Counted from the first letter of the stretch, positions 31,230 through 44,141 are shown. The stretch: DNA of 64,000 nucleotides from Epithemia pelagica (GCA_946965045.2 OX337237.1:1736001-1800000), one strand, 5' to 3'. Made by a program: numbers and translations. Notes: generated by a model from the sequence alone, not told the origin.

Positions 31230-32744
31230 TTCAATTTATGCGATGCTGTCCCTCATTGCGTTGAACAAATCATACGACGTAAATTGGAATTGTTCTTCGA
31301 TTTTATTTGCGTTTATTTCGTTGCCTTTCTTGGGGAATATCATGCAAGCAGGGTTAGGGTCTGTAATGATAATGGCAATTGGAATATTTTTTAAACGAAA
31401 TACAATTTAGATTTTGCCTGAGTTCTAAGCGATGAGACGCTTGAGCACTTCAATTTGATGGGTGTAAATAATACTCGTCTACGACAATCCTCGCTTTTTT
31501 GCGAGTATCCGATCAACGAATGGCAACTGTCGGGGTATGGTTGGATCCGCCGAAGCTGATTTCGACAATGCTGTACCGAAGGAAGCTTCCCAATCCTTTT
31601 GATTTGGGGCAAGGAGAACGTGTCCGTTCCCTACGCAAATTGTATCCGAATGAAAGAGATTGCCTCCGAGTTAGGCACCGCAATATCAGAAGTCTCCTTT
31701 GACGGAATGCCTAAATCCTAAAAGAGCCTGCGCTTTGGGAGTACAACTTTGGGCTTCAAGATCCTAATATCCCCCTTCCGCGTGGCATCGTCAAAGATGT
31801 GACTCCACCAGAAAAGCACACAATTACTGAAGAGCAGCTTCAAACGCTCGAAAGAGACGGTAATGTGAATCGTCGAAAATCGAAAACGACTTGGAAACAT
31901 TTGCGCACTCGAATCTTAGGCCAACGTCTGCGCACCCTAGAAATGTGCTATGAAAACGAGGAGAGAATCTTGACGGATTCTTATGACAGGAATTATGTCC
32001 AAGCCTTAAATTTGTTGTGTACTTGCGAGGCCTCAGGCTCCCATGGCCGTGCCCTTGTTGTTGGACAAGTATATCAGACAAAATCAGACGAGACATGGCA
32101 ATATGCCACTGCCTTCGTACTTGCTTGATATGCAAAAACCGAACATAACAGCTGGCGATAACATTCATTCCGTTCTCGTCCATGCATTAAGTGTTACATT
32201 TTCACCACCCCCACCTCCCGCAACGGAATAGACCAGCCCCATTTTACTTGAAGGATGTGGAAAAGTCTTTGAGAGTTGTCATTCCTGTAGCTGCGGTGAA
32301 AAAAGCCAGTGATAAGTATAGGGGGAACAATTTCTCGTTCAACTTTTTTATTTCCGTGGACAACTTCTCAATGTCGCATGATAGGCGGTCCCACTGGGCT
32401 TCGATTTAGGCTGAGAGTCGATCTTCCGCCTCTTTACTGTCATTCTTAAGACCTTGGAGCTTCTCTTTCGTTTGTTTCATTTCAGTTTCGCAAAAGTTGC
32501 ATTGTGGTGATGACAATCGGTTGAATGACCGCGATACCGTGTTTATGTTCTCTTTCACTCCGTTATTCCAATACGGTATCCCGAACACTCAACCGATTGT
32601 TATGCACAACACAACTGGTGCGAAAAAGGGCGTCCAAACGAAAGACGACCGAGCCGGTAGCAAACGAGTGAAAACGACAATGCACTGTCAAGCGAGAAGG
32701 CCATCAACACCAACAATATACGAAACATGCCAAGAGGAGTCATT
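31230..32744. other. Gene-poor region with an orphan, broken open frame
   Basis: Between the PLD-like and ankyrin genes I find one longer coding-like stretch, annotated separately at 31715-32128. The remainder has only short overlapping frames on both strands and nothing recognisable. Confidence 0.4.
31715..32128 (+). pseudogene. Orphan open stretch, possible gene remnant
   Basis: An open frame of about 137 codons follows an in-frame stop at 31712-31714 and contains charged, protein-like sequence (LWEYNFGLQDPNIPLPRG, then LRTRILGQRLRTLEMCYE). Immediately upstream another frame (about 31590-31719) also looks coding (KENVSVPYANCIRMKEIASE). Together they suggest one gene split by a frameshift. 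No family is recognised and there is no convincing start codon. Confidence 0.25.
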
Positions 32745-33497
32745 TTATTCAAAGAAAAGTGTCAAGAATTCCACGACATCGAGCCACGCTCGGTGGGCCC
32801 AGGCCGAATGGAGGGGCAACCATCCTTGATGATTGGCAATAACTTGGGGAGGGGGTGTACAATCGGCCAAGGCCACAAAGAGTTGGACGGCTTGCAGGGA
32901 GGGTTGGTGACTGCACAAGACATGAAGGGGACGACTGCCAATGGCATCAACCGGTTTTTGTAAGATCCAAGGCATGCTTTGCAAGGTTTCTTGGGCGCGA
33001 CGTAAATTCAATAATTGGGCATTACGACAGTCACGATGAAACTCACGCAACTCATCTTCTTTGTCTTCCCAAGACGGGGAAGCAGAAACGGGTCCTTTTT
33101 CTTGAGGATATGTTGCTTGTTTCGTGTTCGAGTCTTGATTGTTGAGAGTGCTGCTGCCGCTTTTGGTAGTGGCACCCGATGCGGCCCTTGGTGTGGTAGT
33201 GGTGCCTCCTCCTCCTCGTGATACTGTTGTTGTCATGGAAGCCGCATGATTGACCATGGACAAGTTGTAAATGCTGCTTGTGTCGTGATGATCCCAACAC
33301 CAAGGTCCGCGGCATGTGAGACCGTTGGGTCGGTCCCCCCTTGTGGTTGCCGGTACGAGTTCCCCGTCGGGACGAAGCGCTGCTAGTTTGCTGTTGCTGC
33401 TGGTTCCTCTTCGAAACAAGCGGTTGAGCAAGCCCTTGCCGCGTTTTGATCCATCTTTGGTGGTTTCGGTACGATAGAACAATGAATTGTCTTCCAT
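32745..33497 (-). CDS. Short ankyrin-repeat-like protein
   Basis: About 250 residues from the first in-frame ATG (complement of 33495-33497). The frame is open a little further upstream through a GTG but no Met, and an in-frame stop follows. The N-terminal two thirds are basic, then Ser/Thr/Gly-rich with homopolymeric TTTT and GGGG runs, so disordered. The C-terminal 90 residues contain LQKPVDAIGSRPLHVLCSHQ and NHQGWLPLHSAWAHRAWLDV. These fit two ankyrin-type repeats of the PLHxxC...GWLPLH class common in diatom proteins. The protein stops inside the second repeat (VEFLTLFFE), so it may be a truncated member of a larger family. Binding partners cannot be inferred. Confidence 0.55.
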   Translation of the reverse strand: MEDNSLFYRTETTKDGSKRGKGLLNRLFRRGTSSNSKLAALRPDGELVPATTRGDRPNGLTCRGPWCWDHHDTSSIYNLSMVNHAASMTTTVSRGGGGTTTTPRAASGATTKSGSSTLNNQDSNTKQATYPQEKGPVSASPSWEDKEDELREFHRDCRNAQLLNLRRAQETLQSMPWILQKPVDAIGSRPLHVLCSHQPSLQAVQLFVALADCTPPPQVIANHQGWLPLHSAWAHRAWLDVVEFLTLFFE

Positions 33498-33979
33498 GGG
33501 ACCACCACCACCAAACAAACGCTTACTACTATTGTTGATTGTTGCTGTGGTTGGTTGCACTCCGGGAGAATAATTTTAGACTCTAAATAATATTGCATTG
33601 GGTGGCAGCGGTCTCTTCGCTGCTCGTCGTTCGCAGTTTGGGCCCCCGAGTGTGAACGCGCGACCGAAAACTCGCCCCGGCTTGGGGGTAGGTGACTATT
33701 CTGCGTCTGCGGGAACAAAAATTGATCACCTCCTAGCGTGTGGAATAGAAGGTACGTTTCAACGAAAATACAACCTCCTGAAAGCCCCCCGCTAGTGAGT
33801 GAAAAATTTTTTACCGCTTCATATCAGTAAACTTCCGTCGTCTCCCTTTGATTCTCACATTCTCATCCGGTCGAAGTCTTGGTTGCTCCAGCAACACTAC
33901 CTTCAATAGACTCTGCAGCAGATCAATCGTTGCATATTTCTTGAACCGATTGCACAGAAAGTAGTGAAACAGAGCGCAA
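33498..33979. other. Intergenic region
   Basis: Lies upstream of both the leftward ankyrin gene and the rightward helicase pseudogene. No gene is supported. Confidence 0.4.
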
Positions 33980-34729
33980 ATGAAATCTTCACCGCCCAAG
34001 ATATCAAAGCGTACCATAGAACAATTGTGTGATTCGGTCAGATCCAACCCGGTAACCATAGTGGTTGGTCCGACCACTCAGGTTCCTCAGATCTTGGTGG
34101 ACCAGTTGGGTGGTCGCATTCTTTCCACTCAGCCACGTCGTTTGGCTGTCGTCGCGGTTTCTTCTCGGGTGGCAAAAGAGCGGGGTGTTCTCTTGGGAGG
34201 ATCGGAGGTAGGATATCATGTGGGACAGTCCAAGAAGGCCATGTCATGTACCCAGCTCTTGTTTGTCACCGCTGGGCTCTTCCTGGAGCATCTGTGCTCT
34301 TACGGTGTCAAGGAATTGCTAAAATACGAGGCCATCTTGATCGATGAATGCCACGAACGATCCCCCGAATCAGATTTGGTCTTGACCATTATTCGATCGT
34401 TTCTGATCCGCTATGCTGCCTCTAAGCCTATTCGAATTGTTCTCATGTCGGCAACATTTGATCACGCGCGATACAAGCAATATTTCAAGTCTGTTGTACC
34501 TGGCTGTGATCACATTGCGACCATCAATCTCGAGACTGCGGCGTCTTTTGAAGCCTTTCATGACAGTGTCAGAATTAACTACCTCGATGATATCTTTCAA
34601 CGCATCCCTTACCTTGCCAGCCGACATGAGGAATTTCGCCGTATCAACAAAATCAATCCTGATGAAGAGCTAATGGGAGACGATGCGGGGAAGTCACTGT
34701 CCAAACGACTTGTCGAGTTTGTCTTGGAT

Positions 34730-34787
34730 CTTGTTCATGGATTGCATCAGGAACAAGACTTGTTCATGAATTGCATCAGGAACAAGA
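34730..34787 (+). repeat. 29-bp tandem duplication within the helicase pseudogene
   Basis: Two adjacent 29-bp copies differ at one base (G/A). Because 29 is not a multiple of three, the second copy shifts the frame; the downstream helicase frame follows from the first copy alone. Confidence 0.95.
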
Positions 34788-35225
34788 GACGTCAAACCCA
34801 AGTGGAGTTTTTCTTATTTTCGCTCCCACTTACCGACATTTGGAGCAACTCTATCAGGTCTTGAAAGACAAGAGACAAGAGACCCAAGGAACCTCTCTTC
34901 TCGTGGAAATCTTCAGTTCTCCACTCTTCCGTAGACGTAGACCACTGTATGGAGACCATGGAACAGGATGGACAAACTGGTGAATCCTCTGTATCACCTG
35001 TTAGTCGCAAGATTATACTGGCGAGTGCAATTGCGGACTCATCCGTGACCATTCCTAATGTATCGGTTGTCATTGATTTATGCCGCGCTTTGGAAGTATC
35101 GTGGAATTATGAAAAGAAGAGACATATACCCAAGACTGTGTGGGCTAGTCATTCTATTTGCGATCAACGCAAAGGTCGAACCGGCCGAACATGTTCTGGC
35201 AAAGTATTCCGTCTTGTTCAACAGT

Positions 35226-35241
35226 CATTCTATCTGACTCA
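35226..35241 (+). repeat. Left target-site duplication of the LINE
   Basis: CATTCTATCTGACTCA, identical to 44309-44324. It is the helicase coding sequence (SFYLTH) at the insertion point. Confidence 0.95.
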
Positions 35242-35289
35242 CTTTTCGGCACCGCGCGGTTTTGGGAAGCTACACAGTAACTACTAGTA

Positions 35290-35305
35290 ACGTAGAATTC
35301 TACGT
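35290..35305. repeat. 16-bp perfect palindrome in the LINE 5' leader
   Basis: ACGTAGAATTCTACGT, 48 bp from the element's 5' end and just before the ORF1 start at 35324. It could form a small hairpin or be a protein-binding site; chance is also possible. Confidence 0.7.
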
Positions 35306-35323
35306 AGTTCTGTACTGCTGACC

Positions 35324-37970
35324 ATGGCCGAAGCTACGGAAGGCTCCGACGTCGATTCCACCATGGATACTCACCCAACCAACACCAACACGAACTCCAG
35401 CGAACCCCAGGAACCCCCTGTTCTGTTCTCTGGCCCCGCCTCCCCTTGGTTCCAGTCACGCTGGCGCTTAGAAATCCGTCTCGCCAATGACACCAACCAT
35501 GCTTTCGATGCTGGTAAGTGGTAAGGCCTATCATAACTTTGTGTCTACCGCTCTCCAGGCGTTCCCCAACGCTATCCATTTTTGCACGAACGATGGATCG
35601 ATGTACTTCACGGAACAGTCTCAGATGCCGTCCCCTACCGATTACCACAACTATTTTCAAGGTGCGCGCTCCAGCAGGCCCGAACACGGGGCTTATCGCT
35701 TCTATATGGTTCTCGCTGTTCAGACCTACGGACTTCCGATTCAAGATATGAAGCACAATAAGCAGTTCCTAGAGTTCCTTCATTCAACTGACACATGGCT
35801 GACGTATCATAATCTCGATAGTTTGGACATCCAATCCGCTGGGTTCTTTACCTTGCGTCATCCTCACTGGACCTTTTTGGAAGGATTCCATTTCCGTGCG
35901 AAGAATGCTTTGAAGGACTACCTCCAAGATCTGGATATGGGTACCTTGTCTCCCGACCAAGTTGCCGCGGTCCGTCCCTACAAAGACCGTCATTACCCTT
36001 TGCCGCCGTTCGATCTCTGCATCCAGAACGTCCGGGCATACTATTCTCGCTCCTCCCAGCAGAATGATTCGAATGCCACAGGCAAACCTCAAGCCAAGTT
36101 CATTTCGGCCGAAGCTCTGGAGTTCCGCTGCGCCCGGGCGCACATTGACCTCTTTAATTGTCTACTTGATGGCGTTACCTCCAGAGACATTTGGTCCCTA
36201 GGTAGATTTGCATCGTATCAACTTCGCCGTGACAGCGCCGACCACTTCCGCGCATGTGTATCCGAACAAAATACATTCTTGCAATCGACATCCTACATTC
36301 TGCTCCAAAATGTGGACCGAATTGTTCTCGATGGTATGATTTCCGTGGATCACCTCAATAACATCCCTGGCTTTGAGGATGCGATGCATTCTATTCCCCT
36401 TCGCGGCCTTCTCCTCACACTGAATGGCTCAGACACCGATGACTCAAAAAACACGCCCCGATTTCTTGCCTTGGAACCGGAAACTCGCTATGGTTCGTGG
36501 AAGCTTCTTTGCCCAAGCGCAAACTTGCAGGCTAACAGCGAATGGTTTGACGATCATTTTCTCCGTCTGTATACAAGTGTCCAGACGTATGCCGCCCTAC
36601 CAAGCCACTCTGCGTCTCGCCAGCCGTTCCGAAGAGCCATCCGATCAGATCGCCACGCCCGTATTGCTCAGATGGAAGCAACTGGACTCAATATGGACCT
36701 CCCGAAAGGCACCCATCGCCCGACGCAACGAAAACCAATCGTCAAAGTCATGATTGATCAGCAATCATTTCCGGAGTTAGTGAATCCGTGGCAACCGATT
36801 TCCAACCCAACGGCTCCTCCCCCATCACGCATGAAGAAACTTGGCAAACTAAAGAAACAGGTCTCCTACGCGGACGCAGTGACAGTTTCCTCCAATCAAT
36901 CAACGGCGCTCACCTCTGCTACTACTACGGTCACGAACGCATTGGAGACTAAGGTTCAACAGCTGGAAAAACAACTTACCGACCAAGCCGATCAGTCTAA
37001 ATCCTTGCGTCAGGAATTATCTTCACTCAAGGCCACAGTAACTGAACAGGCGGCACAACTGACCACGGTGCATCAGGCACAAGAGACGGTTACGAACACC
37101 CAAACCGAAATGCAGCAACAAATCGCGACCATCCATCGTACGCAGACGGAACAAATAGCCCACCAGCACCAAGTTTCTACGGCTCTCGACCGTATCTTCC
37201 ACAGGTTGGATTCGGTTGTTTCCCAACAACAATTCGAACAATTGACGTCCCTCCTCCAGCGACAACAAATCCAGTCCAATATTCCAGCTCCAACTCCCAG
37301 TCCCCAACAAAATACTGGCGATACAGCCGCTCCACCTTCCCTTGCCACCAACACCACAGCTCTGGCAACCGCGGATACTCCAGCTCGGACTTCCAGTCGT
37401 CCTCGCGAGGCCACCACCTCCGATGACCCCGAGACCAATAGCCCACCTCACAAGCGCACATGTCCTCCAGCCCTTTCTCCGGATACTCAATTTGCGCTCG
37501 AAAATTCGTCCCCTATCCACGTCCCGGACGAAGCCCCAGCAATGCCCCAAGCCAGTAACCAACCACCAGCTCCAACAGCTCTTTTTCCCTCGGCTCCCGC
37601 TCCCCAAGCTCCATCCCAAGTCAGTCCCACCCCAGTCTCTGCGTCGGCCAACGCCGATCCAAACAGCTCTTCCACCCAGGACCCCACCACGGCATCAACC
37701 ACGCCGCCTCCAGCTCCGCCAACTCGTATTATGGCTCTTCGGAATGATATCGCTAGAGAGGTGCCAAACCAGTCTCGGCCATCCAATGCGATTATCAACC
37801 CCTATACATCCCACAGGTCTTCCAGCCAGAGTAACCCCCGGATCCAGCCTAACCGTGACCGTGCCGACAACACCCCAAACGGCCACTCCACTAGCCAGAC
37901 CGGGCCAACCGGACACAACAGTGCTCCCTGCCCACCAGCGGCACCAAACCCCCAAAGCAACCGACCTTAG
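35324..37970 (+). pseudogene. LINE ORF1 (coiled-coil, Pro-rich nucleocapsid-like protein), frameshifted
   Basis: ORF1 starts at the ATG at 35324, about 80 bp inside the element, and runs to a stop at 37968-37970 in another frame. The shift comes from a tandem duplication of TGGTAAG at 35512-35518 and 35519-35525, near codon 65; the coding sense resumes directly after it (AYHNFVSTALQAF). The protein is about 880 residues. The first 450 are a folded region without a motif I recognise, followed by a heptad coiled coil (about 36937-37270, VQQLEKQLTDQADQSKSLRQ), then a long Pro/Ser/Thr-rich tail. I see no CCHC knuckle. ORF1 proteins of LINEs bind RNA and trimerise through such coiled coils. The 3' end overlaps the ORF2 frame. 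Confidence 0.8.
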
Positions 37971-40900
37971 TGATCAATGTGATCACTTCCATCCATCTCC
38001 ACCCAGTCCACCACCATCGCCTCCACCAGCACCCGACCCCTCACCCCCACGTATCATCCAAACAAGCATCCATGACTTTCCAACTTACCCAACACCAAGC
38101 AACACCAATGATTCCTGGGGCGACCCGTGTCTGCCCAAGGCCGAACATCATATGCGCATATACTTCCAGAACATAAATGGTTTGAAGGCAGCCTCGGATT
38201 TTAGTCACGTCCAAACTCTTGCCATCACAGCACTTGGCGCTGAGATCGACGTTCTCGGATTGGCGGAAACAAATATAGACTGGCGGCACCGCGAGGTAAA
38301 CCACACGATCTTTCGGCAATTCAACCAAGTGCTTTAACCTTGCACCCTGGCTACAGCAACCACCAATATCCGTTACAACACATACTACAAGCCGGGGGGC
38401 ACCTGCCTATTGGCGCATGGCAATTGGCAGCCTCGTTGTCGCCGTCTTTCCGACCCGATGCAGATGGGACGCTGGTCTACCTTACTCATCCGTGGCCGTC
38501 ATCGCAGTAAATTGGCCATTATTTTGGCGTACCGAGTATGCAGTCAGGACCCAAGTCAGGCGGGCGGGCGCACAGCTTACATGCAACAATGGCAAATGTT
38601 GCGAACACAGCACCCAAACTGCACCCCAGATCCACGTCGTCAATTTTTCATCGATCTAAAGGCAGAAATCGCACGGCTAACAACCGAGGACTACGAAGTG
38701 GTGGTTATGCTAGATGCGAACGAAAGCATGTACGATCGGAATAGCAACCTTCTCCAGTTTGTCCAAGAGAGCCAACTGACAGATTTACATCTCCTTCGCC
38801 ACTCGGCCATTCATTCCAACCCACCAGGTACCTACCAACGAGGCTCCAAACGGCTTGACTACATTTGCGGCACCAGGCTTATCGCGAATTGCACTGCACG
38901 GGCGGGCATTTCGGCGTATCACGAGTACTTCTCGTCCGACCATCGCGGTCTGTACGTGGATTTGGATGTGAATCAATTCTTCGGCGGCCAACCGACGCCC
39001 CTTGATATCACGGCCACTTGCCTTCTTCATTCCCACCGTATTCAACACGCTATGGCCTATCGATCCCACATTCTAGAATATTCACAACAGCATAAACTGA
39101 CACAACGTTCAGAGGCACTCGAACAGCTCGCTTGTACCGACCCATCACACCCCAGCATCCCGAAGATGCTCAATGGCATCATTGAAGATTTAACAAGAGG
39201 AATGCTAGCGGCGGAAAAGAAGTGCGGGGCACATCACTCCCATCCTTGGTCCCCCACCCTGGTCAATGCATGCCGCCGAGTTCGTTTTTGGAGGATTTGG
39301 CTTTCCGAACTCAGAACAGGCCGTTCCTTTTCGAATGAACGGGCCCAACTGGCATCCGAGGCTCAATGGAAACCTCCCGAGATTCCTATTCCGCCAACCC
39401 GCCGGATACTCATACGCCACCTCCGCCAAGCCAAAAGCCACCTCTCGGAATGTGAAAGAAAAGCCGTCTTGTTACGCGAGGAATTTTTAGAAGAGCGCGC
39501 TGAATATTGGGCCAAGGTTCTAGACCAAAAGAAATCCGCGGTTCTCGCCGGTCTCCATGGAGTCGAAACCATCCAACGAGTTTTCTACAGATTCCGCACT
39601 ATGCTACGGAAGCACCAATCTGGAGGTGGCCTCGCGTCACTCAAGGTCCCTATCACGGATGACAATGGAGTTCCAACGACCGAGTACGAATGGTTACACG
39701 ATCCTGACGAAATCGGGCCTCGATTGATCCAACGTAATCTCAACCATTTTAGTCAAGCCCGTGGCCCGTTCACACAAGGTCCGGTTCTCGAATGTCTGGG
39801 ACGCAACGCCGCCCATGGCCAGCACGGTATTCAGAAGGCACTGGCACTCACTGACATTACACCAGCCACCAAAGCATTATTGGGTCAACTCCAAGGCACT
39901 CCATTACCCCGTATCTCCAATACCATCACAGGAGCCGACCTCCGCCAGAAATTTCAACGGTGGTCAGAATCGACATCTACGTCACCAAGCGGCGTTCATC
40001 TCGGCCACTACAAATCGCTGCTATTGCTTGACATCAAGAAACCAGACAGTGCTCCGGCTGCCCAGATGGCCCACCAACCCGATTCAGTAGCTACGTCCAG
40101 GGCGAATCAAGACCGCAGTATTAGCGACCAGATAACCACCCACGACGATTCATTGACTCAAAGCGCTCCGGCCTTCAATAGTTGCGCCCATCTTTTTGAT
40201 GTAATGGGCCACGCATTGACCGCCTCCTTCAAATCCGGTCACGTGGCTGACCGCTGGCTGACCGTCCACAATACTATGCTAGAAAAGGACCCCGGAGATC
40301 CCAGAATCGATCGGCTTCGAGTAATCCATCTTTTTGATGCGGTATGGAACGCCGGCCTTGGCATTCTCTGGTCTCGTCGTCTCATGCCTCAATGTGAGCG
40401 TCACTCTGCCCTCCATGAGGGACAATGGGGATCCCGGCAAGGAAAAAAGCCATCGAATGTGTTTGCATCAAACAATTCACATACGAAATAGCGGCATTTA
40501 CAAGGACCGACCTCGTTACCTTTGACAATGACGCCAAATCTTGCTATGACCGCATCGTCATGGCATACGCCCTCGCATGTTGTATCCACCTGGGACTTCC
40601 CGAAATGACAGCCGTTGCATTCGGGAAGTTTCTCGACGAAGCACGCTATCACGTCAAGACGGTTTTAGGCGTCTCCAGCGACTCCTACTCGCACGGCGAC
40701 GACGACAAGGACCTTCATGGTCCAGGACAAGGCAGCCAACCTGGCCCATTTTTATGGGCAATAGAGTGTTCTCAAATCATGGAGGCCCTAACAAAGCATT
40801 TTACTGGCGTCAATCTATGCACACCAGACCGCGAACTACAAATTGCTCAAGCACTCCAAGGCTTTGTCGACGATGTTGCAAACGCATCATCCAAATTCCA

Positions 40901-43900
40901 AGAAACTTTACACCATTTCACCGAATTCACGTATACCGAAGAACAATCCCAGCAATTCTTACACCTTCTAGTCCAGGAGGCCACTGAGATGGCTCAGTGG
41001 TGGGAAACGCTTTTATGGCACTCGGGTGGACAACTCGAGTTCCGTAAATGCTTCCTGTACATTCTCCACTGGACATTTGACCCGTCCGGCATCCCTCTTC
41101 CTGCTACCGTAGATCAACTCAAGGCCATGGGAATCTCCGTGTCTCTTACCAACAGTGACGACAACACTACGACGGAATTACGACACATGGACTGTTCAGT
41201 GGCAACCCGCACATTGGGCTGCATGGTCGCCCCTAACGGATCTTCCAAGCTTGAAGTCTCTCACCTAGCGAAGAAAGGCCACCGGTTGGGTGTTGCGTTA
41301 GCAGTGAACAAAATCAGCAGAAAAGCCTCACGTACCTTCTATCGTTCTATATTTCTCCCATCGATGACATACTCTCTCCCCAGCACTCATTTATCTTACA
41401 AAGACTGTCAAACAATACACAAATCCTCGACCGACCAGCTTTTGAATTCTCTCGGATTCCCACGGAATTTTCCCCATGCACTTACTTTTGCTCCTCGGGA
41501 ACTTGGTGGCGTCGGTTTCACTCACCTTTGGGTGGAACAAGGATGTCAACACCTTCATTCGATTCTGCTCCCGACCCTCCGGGGCCAACCGAATATATTA
41601 CGCAAAACATTGGTGATTCTACTTAAATGGGCCCACCTTTTCTCTGGATTCATCTTCCATCCCTTGCAAGATGTTGACCAGCGCATTCCATATCTTCCAA
41701 GTGGCTGGTTCCAGGTTACCCGCGACTTTCTCGCCGAGAGTGATGCCTATCTCGAGCTCCCCGAAAATGAATTCCCGACACCCCGACTACTTCGAACTGG
41801 CGACTCAAACTTGATGGAAACGGCATGCCGAGGCAAATGGACCCCACGAGAATTGATGCATATCAACAATTGCCGATTGTTTTTGAAGGTTCGGTTCCTC
41901 TCCGAGGTTTGCACGCTGTTGGGCGACGAGCTCTACGCGCCTTGTCTTACCGGCGGCTCACCAGCTTTATCACAACCGCCTGCTACGGAACTGTGGCCCA
42001 TTCAACAATGCCCAGGCGAGACCCAATGGGCTCTATTCCGTCGATTTTTACGCCATACATACTGCCGTCATCATCGAACAAACAAGCTCAAAGATACACT
42101 TGATAGCTGGTTACCTCATTCTACTACAAGACTATGGCCGGCCTACTATAACATCACAAATGATCAAGTTCTCATTCGGTGTCACGGCGGAACCTATCTA
42201 CGATATCATACTTCTGGTTGCGGCGTAACAGCGCTCTATGACAGAACCATCGAAGTCCCCATTTACCCTATCATCTCCCAACTCCCAGCCAACTGCTTCC
42301 CCACACGAGTCAATTGGCCCCGCCGTATGTGTGCCATCCCCCCGGTCTTCAACTACGACGGGACATATGATCCAGGACCACCACCACCCGGCCTCATCGA
42401 CAGTTTCCAACATCAACACCCCCATTTTGAGGATTTAGAGTTCGTAGTACAAGAAACTGGGCAACAACAACTATTTTCGGCCTTCAATACTGCGGTCACT
42501 CTTCCCGAGGTTTATTTCGTTTGCGATGGAGGATCTCGGCCCCCGACGGGCTCTTTCGGATGGGTGATAGGCGACGAGCACGATGAATGGCTCAAAGCCA
42601 ATGGACCAGCTATGGGCTGGCCCATGTCGTCGTTCCGCGCGGAAGCATGGTCGATTTGGAACTTGTTGAGCTTCCTCCGTCACCTGCTCCTCCATCACGG
42701 ATTCCAAGGCAACCCCATCCAAATTCTTACCATACACACCGACAGTTTAAGTTTTATTCAACGATTCCAAGAATTACAGTCCTACGGCGAACTGTGGTAT
42801 TCCTCAATCTACATGCGCAAAGACATCGACATCTTCACCGAAATCTTCGCCACATTGCGCACGTTCCCGTATTACATTCAATTCGAACACGTCCCAGGTC
42901 ATCAAGACAACGAAGTCAGCTATTATTTTCTTTCAAGACCCGCCCAGCTCAATGTTCAGGCCGATCTTATGGCCACGGCCGCTTTGGATCGCCAACCACT
43001 AGGCCACCGACCAACCATACCCTGGCTGCCCAACACGAAAGTACGCCTCGTTACCGCTGCACACGGTCCCCAAACAGGCGACGAATTGTCAACACTACGC
43101 AAATTGTTTCCCGGTAAACGACTAGCCTCGTATTTCCATCACAAATTCGGGTGGAATGATGCGGCCCACCAACTCATTGACTGGGTCTCCTTCGAACAAG
43201 CTACTGCCAAGACCGAGATTTCCCGTACCTTCCTGGCCAAACTCCTCGTAGGCTGGTTACCCACCAATTCTCGGCTATCCCGCTACGAGCCCATCTCGGC
43301 CCACTGCCCAAACTGCCCCTGTGATGAGACGCAGACCCATCTCTATACCTGCCGCAGCTACAAATGCTGGCGGGATGCATTTCGCAAGAACATAGACGAT
43401 ACAATGCGGACTCTCTATACCGAACCAAGTCTCCACAACCATATCCTCCAATGCATCGATCACTTGCTTATCTCACCGCGACCCGAACCACCGGCTCCGT
43501 GTCCTGACGACGACTTAAATGACTACGGCGCGATGCTACTGTTTCGGGGTTTCCTCCCTAGAGGATGGAGCGTCCACCAGACTGCATACCTGGCCGATCA
43601 CCCGCATATCACTAATCAGAAGCACCCTCCTCCTCCATGGGCACCCACCATGATATCTCATCTGTGGTACGCCAGCAAGGACCTATGGTTCCAACGGAAC
43701 CAGACTGTACACAAACATACCAACGAGGACAGACCCCACACCCGCCGCCGTCTCGAAAACATGGTTCGCCAACTGTACCGAGCTGGCAATACACTCAACC
43801 ATATTGACCGTGCTCCGTTCGAACAACCACTGTCACAACGTTTAACTTCGTCATCTACGGCCGAACTTCGAGATTGGCTGACTGTTATGGGCCCAGTCGT

Positions 43901-44141
43901 CGCAGCGGGCCAGAAACGACAAACCAACCAGCAATATCTCCATACACCAGACATCCGACGATTTTTTCCCACCGTCGCAACGAACAAATCCTCTTGCGGA
44001 CCCAGGACGGCCCACCCTCGACACTATGATGGACGACTTCCACCACAACAAGACATCATTCGAGCTTATTTTCCCTTCCTACGACACTCTACTTCCAATT
44101 CAACCACCAACACAACAGGGGACAACAATCACCCGTCCTAA
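37735..44141 (+). pseudogene. LINE ORF2 (endonuclease, reverse transcriptase, RNase H), nonsense and frameshift
   Basis: ORF2 begins in the frame overlapping the ORF1 tail (first in-frame ATG about 37735; domain start 38151) and ends at 44141. The AP endonuclease starts MRIYFQNINGL and includes LGLAETNIDW, VVMLDANESMYD and the closing YFSSDHRGLYVD. It is cut by an in-frame TAA at 38335-38337. The reverse transcriptase shows SPSGVHLGHYKSLL, motif A TFDNDAKSCYDRI (about 40518-40556) and motif C GFVDD (about 40862-40873). It is split by a one-base shift in the A run at 40443-40448. RNase H follows with FVCDGGS (Asp near 42525), FRAEAWS, IHTDSLSF and HVPGHQDNE. A Cys/His cluster (CPNCPCDETQTHLYTC) lies near the C terminus. 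The catalytic residues look intact, so inactivation is recent. Confidence 0.92.

Larger units (their letters stand above)
33980..35241 (+). pseudogene. DExH-box RNA helicase pseudogene, 5' part
   Basis: This encodes the helicase core of a DEAH/RHA-like protein. Motif I is damaged: VVGPT is followed directly by TQVPQIL at 34073-34078, lacking exactly the five residues GSGKS that bind ATP phosphate. Motifs Ia (QPRRLAVVAVSSRVA), II (IDECHERSPESD), III (LMSATF), IV-like (FAPTYRHLEQLYQVL), V (IILASAIADSSVTIPNVS) and VI (SICDQRKGRTGRTCSGKVFR) remain recognisable. The frame is broken by a 29-bp tandem duplication (34730-34758 and 34759-34787) and by a one-base shift near 34900-34916. A LINE then interrupts it after 35241. 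Without Walker A it could not hydrolyse ATP even if expressed. The gene resumes at 44325. Confidence 0.9.

Noticed and set aside
37023-37619. A 198-codon minus-strand frame inside LINE ORF1
   Set aside because: Antisense shadow of a Pro/Ser/Thr-rich coding stretch.
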